Numbered from the stretch's first letter, positions 9,473 to 20,607 are shown. The stretch: 64,000 nucleotides of DNA from Bdellovibrionales bacterium (GCA_014323935.1 JACOND010000003.1:1-64000), one strand, 5' to 3'. Program-made: numbers and translations. The notes: a model not told the origin generated them from the letters alone.

Positions 9473-12379
9473 CTACAAGGAATCCAAAGTTTTTAAGTCC
9501 TCTGAAGTTTTTTCTTTCGTAAGATCTTTTTTTTGAGCTATCAAATGAGTGATTCGCTTTTCTATAGGACCTCGATCTTTTGCAGACGGGCTTAAACGAA
9601 AGTAAATTTGATAGTAACTATTTGCTAATTCATACTCTTCTTTGATTTCATATAAAGAACCTATTTCCCGGTAAACTGCCGGATAACCTGATAACCCCTT
9701 TTCTTTTGTTAAACTGACAGCTAACTGTAAAGCATTATCAATCCGTCCAGCTCCCTTATAACATTCTAACAGGCTCATAGAAATTTCAATACTTCGTTTA
9801 ACATGCTTTAGAGCTTTTTGGTATTCATTGATACACAAATCATACATTTTTTGTTTTTCATGACTGTTTTCAAAAGCCTGCTTGGACTTTAATTTGTAAA
9901 TATCTCCTGTCAGTTGATAAGCTAAATAGTTGCTAGGGTTTTTTTCAATTTCAATGGAAGCTAAATCCAAAGCCTTATTTAAACTATCTCTTCCTTCTTG
10001 ATATAAAATGGCTAAAGCTAGGTAATAATGAACTAAAGGATAATTTGAGTTGATCTTTAAAATTTTATAAAATTCACTGTAAGCTAAATCATAATTTCCC
10101 TTATCAAAGTGTAGCTTTCCTATGTAAAATAAAAGACGAATATCTGAAAGATCTAACAAACTCGCTTCTCTAAATTGTTTAATCGCCTCATCATAGTAAT
10201 TTTTATTTTTTACAGCCCTTTGACTGTAAATGCGACCTAAAAAAACATAAGCGGATTTAAATTTAGGATTTTGAGAAATTAGGAATTGAAATTCTTTTTC
10301 AGATTTTTCAAGCTCTTCTCTTCTAAAAAAATACTCTCCTAAAGCTTGAGAGTATTCTGAAATATCAGGGAATTCTTTAATGAGCTTTCTAAAATAAGTT
10401 TCTGTGTTATATAAATCTCCTGCATAATCTAAAGTGAGGGCATAACTGATTTGAGCGGAAATATCACTTTCATTTTGATCAAGAGCTTTTTTTGCATAAA
10501 AATAAGCTCTCGACATATCTTCTAAAGCTAAATAAGAACGACTCAGTAACACATAAATTTCCCTCTCAAAAGGAGAAAATTTTAAAGCTTTTTTGCCATA
10601 AGCGAGGCTTTGCTTATGAAACCCTTGACGAAAAGCTAAGTTGGCATAAGCTTTAAAAAGTTCTAAACCATTAGGATTTTTTTTACTTACAGAATTTAAA
10701 ACCTCTTTTGCATTTTCATAGTCATAAAGTTGAGATAAATAATCGGCTAAAAGAAAATAAGAGTCTAATAAGTGAGGAGCTGTACTGATAGATTTTTTAA
10801 GCCAGCGAATCGCTTGATTTGTAAAACCTAAGGTCCAATAACATTCTGCACTCCTCAAAGCTGCTAAACCGCTAGGACTAAGCTTATAAGAGGACTCATA
10901 TTCTTCAAGAGCTTGAAAATATTTGCCTTCATTAAAAAGTAAATCCCCTTTATAAATTAAAGCTTTTCCTTCAATTTTTATGTCTTTAAAAACATCCTCA
11001 CCTTTTAGTCTACGTTTTAATTTTGCAATCTCTATACTCTTTGGAAAAAGAGCGTAGGCTTTATGAGAGTATTTTTTAGCAGATTCTTTATTTCCCTTAT
11101 CCAAATAAGTGTTAGCTAAAAGAACATAAGCTTCAAATAAAGTCCTAGGATCCATTCCTTGAACTGAAGAAGAAAAGACCTCCTCTAAAATTTTTTGACC
11201 CAGAGCTTTTTTTTCAAAATACTTGTAATTTAAAATCCCAAATCTAATAAGAGCGACAGGATGCTTTGGAGAGAGAGATAAAACCTTTTGATACTCTTGA
11301 GCGGCCAATTTGTATTGCACGTCTTCATAATAAATGTCCGCTTTTAATAAAAAAGGTGCGATCCATTTTTTTTCTAAAGCAAAAATACTATTTAAAAAAC
11401 TAAGAGATTGTTTTTTTAAACCTAATGCTTTTAAAGCTCTTGCCTTTAGATAGAAAAAAAAAACAGGACTAAATTCTTGATCTTGATTATTTAAACTCCG
11501 ATTGCTTAGGCTAATAACTTCTTCAAAACGTCTTTCTATATAAGAGTTAACAACAAGACAAAGTTTAATATAATTTTTATTTAAATTTTCTTTTTGAACT
11601 AAATTTAAAACTTCTTTTAAAGCTTGTCTATCTTTAGTCGACTGACGAGAAAAAGGCCAAAGTTCTAAATGTGTTAAACACAAAAACATAGAAACCAAAG
11701 GCTCTGAGGGGCGAGCTGATAAAATTTCTACATAATGTTTTTGAGCCTTGAGATAATCTCCTACAAAACTGTTGTTAAATAAAAGTAAGGCGTCTTTAAA
11801 TTTTTCTTTAAAAAGAGCTTCACTTAAAACATGGTTTTTTTGAGAAGGAGCTAATAGCTGAACTTCAGTAAATCCTTGATTTTTTTTACTTGGCAAAGCA
11901 AAAACTAAAACACCTAAAAGTAACACAACAATCAAAACCTTAAAGAAGTTAACCAAAAACGAATTGTTTTGGTTTTTTTTTTGCATTTCAATAACTTCAT
12001 TAAATTGCTCTGATAAAATCTCATCTCTAAATTCTTTAGTCAGTTTAACTCTTTTTTTTTGAAAAGCTTTTTTATCTGTTTTAACCTTTAAAATTCGAGT
12101 CGGCTCTAAAGGCTTAGAATCCTCAGAACTATTAGAAAAACTACTTTCTAGATTTTCATGGGAATCTCTTTTTTTTCCAAAACGATTTAATTGAGAAATA
12201 ATTTTTTTATAAAAAACAGGATGCGTTGAAAGAGCTTTCCATGTTCCTGTCGGATAATTTGAAAAGAACTCATTTCCTTTCAATTCCCTTTCTTCAAGAT
12301 AAAAACAAATTTCTTCTTCTGTGTAAGGACCAAAAATCCGTTCTTTTTTATCTTTAACAAGATAAAGTTTTTTTTCCAT
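9473..12379 (-). CDS. Large TPR protein with N-terminal GYF_2-like domain and one TM segment
   Basis: N-terminus LYLVKDKKERIFGPYTEEEICFYLEERELKGNEFFSNYPTGTWKALSTHP; TM VNFFKVLIVVLLLGVLVFAL; many TPR-like repeats. Confidence 0.8.
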   Translation of the reverse strand: MEKKLYLVKDKKERIFGPYTEEEICFYLEERELKGNEFFSNYPTGTWKALSTHPVFYKKIISQLNRFGKKRDSHENLESSFSNSSEDSKPLEPTRILKVKTDKKAFQKKRVKLTKEFRDEILSEQFNEVIEMQKKNQNNSFLVNFFKVLIVVLLLGVLVFALPSKKNQGFTEVQLLAPSQKNHVLSEALFKEKFKDALLLFNNSFVGDYLKAQKHYVEILSARPSEPLVSMFLCLTHLELWPFSRQSTKDRQALKEVLNLVQKENLNKNYIKLCLVVNSYIERRFEEVISLSNRSLNNQDQEFSPVFFFYLKARALKALGLKKQSLSFLNSIFALEKKWIAPFLLKADIYYEDVQYKLAAQEYQKVLSLSPKHPVALIRFGILNYKYFEKKALGQKILEEVFSSSVQGMDPRTLFEAYVLLANTYLDKGNKESAKKYSHKAYALFPKSIEIAKLKRRLKGEDVFKDIKIEGKALIYKGDLLFNEGKYFQALEEYESSYKLSPSGLAALRSAECYWTLGFTNQAIRWLKKSISTAPHLLDSYFLLADYLSQLYDYENAKEVLNSVSKKNPNGLELFKAYANLAFRQGFHKQSLAYGKKALKFSPFEREIYVLLSRSYLALEDMSRAYFYAKKALDQNESDISAQISYALTLDYAGDLYNTETYFRKLIKEFPDISEYSQALGEYFFRREELEKSEKEFQFLISQNPKFKSAYVFLGRIYSQRAVKNKNYYDEAIKQFREASLLDLSDIRLLFYIGKLHFDKGNYDLAYSEFYKILKINSNYPLVHYYLALAILYQEGRDSLNKALDLASIEIEKNPSNYLAYQLTGDIYKLKSKQAFENSHEKQKMYDLCINEYQKALKHVKRSIEISMSLLECYKGAGRIDNALQLAVSLTKEKGLSGYPAVYREIGSLYEIKEEYELANSYYQIYFRLSPSAKDRGPIEKRITHLIAQKKDLTKEKTSEDLKTLDSL

Positions 12380-12737
12380 CTTTTCTTATAATATCAAAGA
12401 ACTTAAAAGTTTGTAAATAGCTCTGTTTTAAAAAACACTATTTCTCGAAGTGAGGGACTAAATTATATAAATTGTCCTGTGAAAATACCTTTCATCGAAA
12501 GAATTTGAATGTCTAAATTTGTACTTTGTTATTGATTTGCCCTCTGCTTTACCTTATCCGTGGTATCCTTCAATTAAAATATAAACTTCTGAGAGGAGTT
12601 TTTACCTCTTCTTAAAAAAATGGAATATCTTTTACTCTGTCTTGCATAAGATTAAACATTTTCTATTTAAAGATTGAGCCAACTCAAAAGCATTTATTTG
12701 ACAAAAATTCCTTTAATATATTAAAATAACAAACCTT

Positions 12738-13637
12738 ATGAAATATTTAGTTTTTCTACTTCTTTCTTATAATTTAGTTGAATCAGCTTCTCCTCAAAAA
12801 CTTTCTACAAGTCTTCCTAATAAAGAAATTTCATCTAAAGACTCTGAAAAAACTAGTCTTAAGAAAACTGAAGAATCAAGTTTTCAAGGAATGCCAACAC
12901 AAAACAAATCCGTCGTAGAACTTATGGAAAGCCGATATACAGTTCGTACCTTTAAAACAAAAGATGTAAAAAAAGAGGATTTAGATCAAATTCTAAGAGC
13001 TGGACTCTTATCTCCTTCTAAAAATAGACTTTTTCCTTACAAAATTGTTGTTTTAACAAATTCCAGAAGAGGAAAAAAACTGAAAAAGAAACTCTGGTCT
13101 AAATATGCTATTTGTTATCATTGCTCAGAGACAGGAGAAAAAATGGAACAGAGAATCAACTCCATAATAACAGCTCCTGTTAATATTATGTTTTTCTTAG
13201 ATTTAAAACCTGATGTTTTTGATAAAAATAGAATTTATACTTCTTTAATTAAAAGGTCGACTCGAGACGCTATGATTCCAGCTACAGTTATGATGTTACA
13301 AGCAGAACAGTTAGGTTATGGAACTGCTTTTACGGGGGTATATAATGATAAGATGGAGGAATTCAAAAAAGAACTTCAAATAAATGCAGAAAATAAATAT
13401 TTAGTGACTTTATCCATAGGACATAGAGAAGAATTAACAAAAACAAATAAAAAACATAAAGATTTATTAATTGATTTTGATTGTATAGGAAAGCCAGAAA
13501 CTAATTCTCGTTATATCGCTTTAAAATATAGTAATAAAAGAGATCAATATGGGAATCTTATTCCTTCAATTATCAGTAATGCCATCGATGTGGGTCCTAA
13601 AAATACAGAAAAAACGGAATTGATAAAAAAATATTAA
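12738..13637 (+). CDS. Nitroreductase family protein with signal-peptide-like N-terminus
   Basis: SVVELMESRYTVRTFKTKDVKKEDLDQILRAGLLSPSKNRLFPYKIVVL and MIPATVMMLQAEQLGYGTAF. Confidence 0.75.
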   Translation: MKYLVFLLLSYNLVESASPQKLSTSLPNKEISSKDSEKTSLKKTEESSFQGMPTQNKSVVELMESRYTVRTFKTKDVKKEDLDQILRAGLLSPSKNRLFPYKIVVLTNSRRGKKLKKKLWSKYAICYHCSETGEKMEQRINSIITAPVNIMFFLDLKPDVFDKNRIYTSLIKRSTRDAMIPATVMMLQAEQLGYGTAFTGVYNDKMEEFKKELQINAENKYLVTLSIGHREELTKTNKKHKDLLIDFDCIGKPETNSRYIALKYSNKRDQYGNLIPSIISNAIDVGPKNTEKTELIKKY

Positions 13638-13694
13638 TACTGTCTCTAGCTTTCCTTTTTTTTTTAAGCCGATTAAAAAAGATTGAAACTTGAG

Positions 13695-14621
13695 TCAATA
13701 AGGTTTTTTGAGAATAGGAACTAGCTTTTTACGAAGTTTTTTCATAAGACGTTCTTCACTTTGACGAACCGCCTCCCGGCTGATTCCAAATTCATCTGCA
13801 ATCTGCTGTAAAGTATGAGGGGGAGATTTTAAAAAGCGATTTTTCAGAATGCTTTTTTCTTTCTCATTGAATTCTTTCTCCATTTTCTTAATGTGTTTTT
13901 TTAAAAGTTGAGACTGTTGCTTTGAAGAGATTTTTTCATCTAAAGACATATCAACAGATTGAAGATCTAAAAAGCTTGTGCCAGCTCCTTCTTTTTTAAG
14001 AGGTTGATCTAAACTTAAATCTTTTTTTAAAACAATTTCTTTCATTTGCTCTATCGTATCTAACTTATGACCCGTTTGCTTTGCTAAACCAATTAAAAGC
14101 TTTTGTTTTGAATAATCTTCTAAAAGTTGTTTTTCTTTTTGTAAAAGATAAAAAAGTCTTTGTTGTTTTTTATTGGTTCCTAAACGAACAATGGAGTGCT
14201 GTCGAATTAAATACTCTTGAATATAACCTCTAATCCACCAAACGGCATAAGTGATTAAACGAGCTCCTTTATAAGGATTAAATTCTTTAACTGCTTTAAT
14301 CAAACCTATGTTTCCTTCTTGAATTAAATCCATCACTTTAGAACTAAATTTACTGTACTCAGAGACCACTTTAACAACAAATCTTAAATTAGATTGAATT
14401 ATTTTTTTAGCAATCTCAGGATCTCTTGTTTCATAATAGTCCACCGTTAATTTGTATTCTTCTTCCTTAGATAAAACCGGAATTTTAGAAATATGAGCCA
14501 TATAATTTTGTAAAAAATTTCCCCCTTCTGAAATAGAAGGTAAAACCTCAGGAGATAATACAGGGCTTGTAGAAGAAACTTTTTCAACTCTGTTTTTTAT
14601 CTTTTTTTTCTTCTTTGACAT
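13695..14621 (-). CDS. rpoH: RNA polymerase sigma factor, RpoH-like sigma-70 family
   Basis: NLRFVVKVVSEYSK..DLIQEGNIGLIKAVKEFNPYKGARLITYAVWWIRGYIQEYLIRQHSIVRLGTNKKQQRLFYLL; region 4 LQQIADEFGISREAVRQSEERLMKKLR. Confidence 0.85.
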   Translation of the reverse strand: MSKKKKKIKNRVEKVSSTSPVLSPEVLPSISEGGNFLQNYMAHISKIPVLSKEEEYKLTVDYYETRDPEIAKKIIQSNLRFVVKVVSEYSKFSSKVMDLIQEGNIGLIKAVKEFNPYKGARLITYAVWWIRGYIQEYLIRQHSIVRLGTNKKQQRLFYLLQKEKQLLEDYSKQKLLIGLAKQTGHKLDTIEQMKEIVLKKDLSLDQPLKKEGAGTSFLDLQSVDMSLDEKISSKQQSQLLKKHIKKMEKEFNEKEKSILKNRFLKSPPHTLQQIADEFGISREAVRQSEERLMKKLRKKLVPILKKPY

Positions 14622-14685
14622 TTTAAATCCATCAATTTTATTATTACAAATAACTTATCTTACATCATAAACAAAAAATTTAATT

Positions 14686-16791
14686 TTATCCCGGTTTAAT
14701 CTTTTTAGAAAGCTCTTTAAATTTCATTTTTATTTTTTGATGTTCTTCTTTTTCTAAACGAGGATCTTGAGAAATCAAATCAAAAGCTGATTGTTTTGCT
14801 AAAAACAAAATCTCTCTATCCCTTATCATATTTGCTATCTTAAAATTAGGAAGACCTGACTGACGACTTCCTAAAAATTCTCCTGGACCTCTTATTTCTA
14901 AGTCCTTTTCAGCAATTTTAAAACCATCCAAAGTCTTTTGCATAATATAAGCTCTTTGAGACGATTCCTTTGAAAACCGTTCCCCTAAGATCAAAAAACA
15001 GTAACTTTTATAAGACCCTCGCCCCACTCGTCCTCTCAGCTGATGCATTTGAGATAAACCAAAACGTTCGGCATGCTCTATAACCATGACACTTGCATTA
15101 GAAACATCGACTCCAACTTCCACCACAGTTGTTGAAACTAAAACTTGAATCTCTTTTTCTAAAAACTTTTCCATGACGAGTTGTTTTTCTTCAGGACTCA
15201 TGCGACCTGTCAAAATTCCCCAGTTTAAAGTTTTATAATAGCTCTTGAGTTTTTCATATTGATCCCTTGCATTTTTTAAATCTAACTTTTCACTTTCTTC
15301 GACAAGAGGATAAATCACATAAGCTTGACGACCTTTTTCAATTTCCTTTTTAACAAAATCAAAAACTTTTTTTCTATTTTTAGGAAAAACTCGGTGAGTT
15401 TCAACAGAACTTCGACCAGAGGGCATTTCATCAATAACAGAAACATCTAAATCCCCATAAACAGCCATAGAAAGGGTTCGAGGAATGGGCGTTGCCGTCA
15501 TGACTAAAAAATGAGGATCAAAAGCCTTTGATTTTAATAAAGCTCTTTGATGAACTCCAAAGCGGTGTTGTTCATCAATGATAACAAGAGCAAGTTTATA
15601 AAACTGAATATCTTCTTGAATTAAAGCATGAGTTCCGATACAAACCTGACAAAAACCAGATTGTAAAACTCCTCTAAGAATTCTTTTTTTTGAAGGCTTC
15701 ATCTTTCCTGTTAGTTTTTCCACTTTAACTCCAAAAGGCTCTAAAAAAGAAAGAGCGTTTTTATAGTGCTGTTCTGCTAAAATTTCCGTAGGAACCATAA
15801 AAGCTGTTTGATAACCTGCTTTTGCACAAATTAAAGCAGAAATAAGAGCCACAACTGTTTTACCACAACCGACATCCCCTTGTAATAAACGATGCATCGG
15901 ATGAGTTGATTGAATATCCTTAAAAATATCCTTTAAAACTTTCTTTTGAGCTGTCGTTAGTAAAAAAGGGATTTTTTTTTGTATCTCTTCAAAAAAACTT
16001 TCTTCAAAGGAAATAGAAACTCCTTCCCCTGTTTTCCAACCCTGTTTTTTTAAAGCAAGATACATTTGAAGTTCAAAAAATTCATCAAAAATCAACCTTT
16101 TTTGAAATTCAGTTTGAAAATTCAAATACTCATCTACTCTCTGATTATTAGGAAAATGGAGACCTTTTAAAGCTTTAAACTTTGAAATAAGACCATATTG
16201 TTTAATCAACCAACTTGGTAAAAATTCCAAATCCTCTTCTTCATCCTTAAGAGATTTGAAAATCTCTTTCATAATACTTCGAATTTTATACTGTGTCACT
16301 TTATCAACTTCAGGATAGATAGGAAGAATTAAATCTTCCTCCTTTATAACTTCAGAAGTTGCAGGAAAAATTTGAGGATGATTAAAAGTTAAATGATTCC
16401 GAAAAACAGTGACCTTTCCTCTCACCTCTACTTTTTCACCTACTCTTAAAGAATTAAACCAATTTTTATAAGGCATTGTAAAAAAACGACAGGGAATACT
16501 TTGATTTCCATCACTGATTAGAATTTCATAAATTTTTTTATTCCTCGCTCTTAAAGGAATGATTTTTTTTTTTATAACATCGGCTTGAACTATACAGGGC
16601 TGTTCAGGAACAAGTTCTGCAAAGGAAGAAAATCGACGGTTATCTTGATAGGTTCTAGCAAAACGGTGAACAAAATCATAGACTGTTCGAACATGAATCT
16701 TTTCAAAAATCTCCCCTAATCTAGGACCAACTCCTTTGACATATTTTAAAGAAGTCTCCCATTTGAGATAATTTTTTTTATAATCTTTCAT
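14686..16791 (-). CDS. recG: ATP-dependent DNA helicase RecG
   Basis: GDVGCGKTVVALISALICAKAGYQTAFMVPTEILAEQHY, DEQHRFGVHQR, MTATPIPRTLSMAVYGDLDVSVIDEMPSGR. Confidence 0.97.
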   Translation of the reverse strand: MKDYKKNYLKWETSLKYVKGVGPRLGEIFEKIHVRTVYDFVHRFARTYQDNRRFSSFAELVPEQPCIVQADVIKKKIIPLRARNKKIYEILISDGNQSIPCRFFTMPYKNWFNSLRVGEKVEVRGKVTVFRNHLTFNHPQIFPATSEVIKEEDLILPIYPEVDKVTQYKIRSIMKEIFKSLKDEEEDLEFLPSWLIKQYGLISKFKALKGLHFPNNQRVDEYLNFQTEFQKRLIFDEFFELQMYLALKKQGWKTGEGVSISFEESFFEEIQKKIPFLLTTAQKKVLKDIFKDIQSTHPMHRLLQGDVGCGKTVVALISALICAKAGYQTAFMVPTEILAEQHYKNALSFLEPFGVKVEKLTGKMKPSKKRILRGVLQSGFCQVCIGTHALIQEDIQFYKLALVIIDEQHRFGVHQRALLKSKAFDPHFLVMTATPIPRTLSMAVYGDLDVSVIDEMPSGRSSVETHRVFPKNRKKVFDFVKKEIEKGRQAYVIYPLVEESEKLDLKNARDQYEKLKSYYKTLNWGILTGRMSPEEKQLVMEKFLEKEIQVLVSTTVVEVGVDVSNASVMVIEHAERFGLSQMHQLRGRVGRGSYKSYCFLILGERFSKESSQRAYIMQKTLDGFKIAEKDLEIRGPGEFLGSRQSGLPNFKIANMIRDREILFLAKQSAFDLISQDPRLEKEEHQKIKMKFKELSKKIKPG

Positions 16792-16870
16792 TAAAGCAAG
16801 ATTTTAGCACTTCTATGTCAAAAACTTAAGCTTTAAAGTTAAAAATTTGAGATTTATTTAAAAATTCTCT

Positions 16871-17638
16871 TTATTTTATGGAACGAAATATTCTTTTACC
16901 TCTGATCGTCAGAGGATTACAAAGAACTCTAAAAGAAAGAAAAGACTCTTCACAACTTAACCAAATACCAAAGGCCCGCCCTAAAATATTGTCTAAAGGT
17001 AAATACCCCCAAATTCTGCTGTCACTTGAAGAATCCCTATTATCACCTAAAACAAAAACCGAATCTTCGGGAACAAAATAAACTTGATCGGACAAAGTCA
17101 CAAAAGACATCTTATCTTGTATCACGCGGTAACGTCGAGAGGTGCTTTCTTCTATAAAAAAGTCATACTGATTATAACTTCCCCCTAAACTTTGCTCACT
17201 GACAAGATAAAACTCTTTATTTTCTTTAGGTTGAGACAAAAACTCTCTAGGTATTTTTTCATCATTGACCCAAACTGTTCCCTTTTCATCTAAAAAAATC
17301 TGATCTCCAGGAAGACCAAGGACTCTCTTTATCATAATCTTTCTATCTTCTGTTGATTTAAAAACAACAACATCTCCTCTTTTTGGAATCGCTTTTCTCC
17401 ATAAATATTTCTTTGAAAAAGGATAACGAATGCCATAAGCCATTTTACTAACCACAATATGATCTCTGACCAATAAGCTTGGAATCATGCTTCCTGAAGG
17501 AATAACAAAAGGTTCTATAAATAACCATCGAATCATTAAAATTAAGGAAACAATACCGACCGTAGACGTCGAAGCTTTTAAAAGTTCAACAAATAAGTTT
17601 TTTTTCTTTTTTAACATATTAGCAAGAATTTTCTTCAA
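16871..17638 (-). CDS. lepB: Signal peptidase I
   Basis: IPSGSMIPSLLVRDHIVVSKMAYGIRYP, KRGDVVVFKS..KIMIKRVLGLPGD, FVLGDNRDSSSDSRIWGYLP. Confidence 0.95.
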   Translation of the reverse strand: MKKILANMLKKKKNLFVELLKASTSTVGIVSLILMIRWLFIEPFVIPSGSMIPSLLVRDHIVVSKMAYGIRYPFSKKYLWRKAIPKRGDVVVFKSTEDRKIMIKRVLGLPGDQIFLDEKGTVWVNDEKIPREFLSQPKENKEFYLVSEQSLGGSYNQYDFFIEESTSRRYRVIQDKMSFVTLSDQVYFVPEDSVFVLGDNRDSSSDSRIWGYLPLDNILGRAFGIWLSCEESFLSFRVLCNPLTIRGKRIFRSIK

Positions 17639-17735
17639 CTAAGATCTCTATCAAGAATTAATAGTTAAATTCCTTAAAGAATAAAGTCAAGTTCTTTGGA
17701 ATTTTCCTTTTTTAGGACTCCTTAATCTAAAGGAT

Positions 17736-18689
17736 TTAGATTTTTTGTTTGTAACGTGTAACAAGATCTTGAACAGCTTCTTTCCAATGAGGATATTGAA
17801 AGCTAAAACCATGATTTAAAAGTTTTCTTGGAATAACTTTAGAGCTTCTTAAAATAAGCTGTGTATCTAGTTTTAAAACAAAAGCTCCTATTTTTGCCAT
17901 GGTCCTTGTAACAGGTAAGCTGAAAGGAATTTTCCATTCTTTTCGTAAAATTTTCATAAAGTCTTTTTGTGAAATAGGATGAGGAGTAGAAAAATTGACA
18001 GGACCTTTGAGATCTTCATTTTTTATAATATAATCTATAGCGGAAATAAAATCTTTATCATGAATCCAAGAAATAAATTGCTTTCCTCCCGCAAGGCTTC
18101 CTCCTAAACCTAAATGTGATAACTTTGAACAAATAGAAAAAAAACCTCCTTTTTGAGGAGACATAAGAAAGGACATTCTCACAATGACTTTTCTAGTTTT
18201 ATTTGTGGAAACAAAATTTACAGCCTCCTCCCAATCTCTAGCAAGCTTAGAGATAAATCCCCAATTTTTAGGAAGCTCTAAAAAACCCATATTTCCTTCA
18301 AACTCATCGTTAAAACCTTCAAAAAGGTGAGAGTAAATCGTGGCTGCACTCATTTGAATCCAAAGCTTAGGGGATTGTTTTGTCTTTTGCAGAGCTAAGG
18401 CTAGGACCTTTGTGGAATCTATTCTCGAATCGTATAAAGTTTTTAAGTTTTTTTTTGTATAAGAACACTTAACAGATTGACCTGCTAAATTAATGATAAG
18501 GTCTAAACCTTCTAGTTTTTCACTCCATTTTCCAACACTTTTTCCATCCCATAAAATATGATTCTCTTTGACAGGAGTTCGAGTTAAAATAAAAACTTTG
18601 TAACCCCGATTCACGTACTCCTTTTCTAAAATCTGACCTATCTGCCCTGTTCCCCCGGCTAAAAGTATTCTCATAGAATTGTCCTTCAC
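17736..18689 (-). CDS. TIGR01777-type NAD-dependent epimerase
   Basis: ILLAGGTGQIGQIL, LINLAGQSV, FISWIHDKDFISAIDYII, GPVNFSTPHPISQKDFMKIL. Confidence 0.85.
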   Translation of the reverse strand: MKDNSMRILLAGGTGQIGQILEKEYVNRGYKVFILTRTPVKENHILWDGKSVGKWSEKLEGLDLIINLAGQSVKCSYTKKNLKTLYDSRIDSTKVLALALQKTKQSPKLWIQMSAATIYSHLFEGFNDEFEGNMGFLELPKNWGFISKLARDWEEAVNFVSTNKTRKVIVRMSFLMSPQKGGFFSICSKLSHLGLGGSLAGGKQFISWIHDKDFISAIDYIIKNEDLKGPVNFSTPHPISQKDFMKILRKEWKIPFSLPVTRTMAKIGAFVLKLDTQLILRSSKVIPRKLLNHGFSFQYPHWKEAVQDLVTRYKQKI

Positions 18690-18786
18690 GGTTATAAACT
18701 CAATTTAAGATGTCCTAAAGACATTTAATAGGAAATTGATCTTTTTTATAATAAATAATCTCATTAAAATAAATTTATTTCTTTTT

Positions 18787-20607
18787 TTATTTCTCAGTTT
18801 TTAAAAGAGCCATAAAAGCTTTTTGAGGAACTTCAATTTTTCCTATAGCTTTCATTCTTTTTTTCCCAGATTTTTGTTTTTCTAAAAGTTTTTTCTTTCG
18901 AGTCACATCTCCTCCATAAAGTTTAGCTGTCACATCTTTACGATAAGCTCCTAAATTCTCCCGGGCAATGATTTTAGCTCCCACGGCAACTTGAATGGCA
19001 ATTTGAAACTGTTGCCGAGGAATCAGTTCTTTTAATCTTTTTGCTAAATACCGCCCTCTTTGTTGAACCTGACTTCTATGAACAATAACAGAAAGAGCAT
19101 CTACAATTTCAGCATTTAATAAAACATCCATTTTTACCAAATCAGACTTTTCATAGCCTCCCAACTCATAATCCATAGAAGCATAACCTCTAGACAAAGA
19201 TTTTAAACGGTCATGAAAATCTACAATCATTTCATTTAAAGGAATTTTATATCTTAATATACTTCTATCACTTGCAATGTATTCAATCCCTTGCTGAACG
19301 CCTCGTTTTTCTTCACATAATTTTAGTAAAGGGCCTATGTACTCAGAAGGACTATGAATTTGTACAAGAACAAAAGGTTCTTCTAAGTAATTGATTTGAG
19401 TGGGATCAGGAAGCAAAGAAGGATTTTCCACATCTAAAATCTCTTGATTTTTTAAATAGGTTTTGTAAATAACACTTGGAGCTGTTGTGATTAATTGCAA
19501 TTCAAATTCTCTCTCTAATCTTTCTTGAACAATCTCTTTATGAAGTAAACCTAAAAAACCACAACGAAAACCAAATCCTAAAACTTTAGAAGATTCCATT
19601 TCAAAAGTTAAACTTGAATCATTTAAACAAAGCTTTTCCAAAGATTTTTTCAACTGTTCAAAATCATCTGAAGAAATAGGAAAAATTCCTGCATAAACCA
19701 TAGGTCTTGATTTCTTAAATCCTTCTAAGGCAGGGATGAAATGAGTTTGTTTATGCGTGATAGTATCTCCTACTCTCATATCAGAAATTTCTTTAATCCC
19801 TGTAATTACAAAACCAACTTCACCCGATTTTAACTCTTCTAATTCAGAAACAAAAGGAGTAAAAACTCCTAGTTTTAAAACCTCACATTCTCTTTTTGTT
19901 CCTTTTAAAAAAATCTTATCTCCTTTTTTAATACTCCCTTGTTTGATGCGACATAAAGCAATAACTCCTTGATAAGTATCGAACCAAGAATCAAAAATTA
20001 AAGCTCGAAGAGCTTGAGAGTGACTTTCAAATTCTTTAGGAAGTTTTTCAGAACAAGGAGGAGGAACTCTATCTACAATGGCTGATAAAATTTCTTGAAT
20101 ACCTATTTTTTCCTTAGCACTTGCAAGTAAAATATCATGTTCTTTAACGCCTACCAATTCAATCAGTTGCTGTTTTACCTCCTCAACTCTTTGAGAAGGT
20201 AAATCTATCTTATTGATAACAGGTATAATTTCTAAGTTATTTTCCAAAGCTAAAATAGTATTTGCCATGGTTTGAGCTTCAATTCCTTGACAGGCATCAA
20301 CGACAAGTAAAGCTCCTTCACAAGCAGAGAGAGAACGAGACACTTCGTAAGAGAAATCGACATGACCTGGCGTATCTATTAAATTTAACTGATAGGTTTT
20401 TACTCCTTTTTGAAAAAACAGCCTTACGGTTTGAGCTTTAATAGTAATACCACGTTCTCTTTCTAAGTCCATGCTGTCTAAGAAGCGATCTTTTTTTGTA
20501 CGTTCATCTAAAGCTTTAGTTAATTCTAAGAAACAATCTGCCAAGCTAGATTTTCCATGATCAATATGGGCAATGATAGAGAAATTACGAATATTTTCTA
20601 TAGACAT
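18787..20607 (-). CDS. lepA: Elongation factor 4 (LepA)
   Basis: IRNFSIIAHIDHGKSSLADCFLE, DTPGHVDFSYEVSRSL, KAIGKIEVPQKAFMALLKTE. Confidence 0.97.
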   Translation of the reverse strand: MSIENIRNFSIIAHIDHGKSSLADCFLELTKALDERTKKDRFLDSMDLERERGITIKAQTVRLFFQKGVKTYQLNLIDTPGHVDFSYEVSRSLSACEGALLVVDACQGIEAQTMANTILALENNLEIIPVINKIDLPSQRVEEVKQQLIELVGVKEHDILLASAKEKIGIQEILSAIVDRVPPPCSEKLPKEFESHSQALRALIFDSWFDTYQGVIALCRIKQGSIKKGDKIFLKGTKRECEVLKLGVFTPFVSELEELKSGEVGFVITGIKEISDMRVGDTITHKQTHFIPALEGFKKSRPMVYAGIFPISSDDFEQLKKSLEKLCLNDSSLTFEMESSKVLGFGFRCGFLGLLHKEIVQERLEREFELQLITTAPSVIYKTYLKNQEILDVENPSLLPDPTQINYLEEPFVLVQIHSPSEYIGPLLKLCEEKRGVQQGIEYIASDRSILRYKIPLNEMIVDFHDRLKSLSRGYASMDYELGGYEKSDLVKMDVLLNAEIVDALSVIVHRSQVQQRGRYLAKRLKELIPRQQFQIAIQVAVGAKIIARENLGAYRKDVTAKLYGGDVTRKKKLLEKQKSGKKRMKAIGKIEVPQKAFMALLKTEK

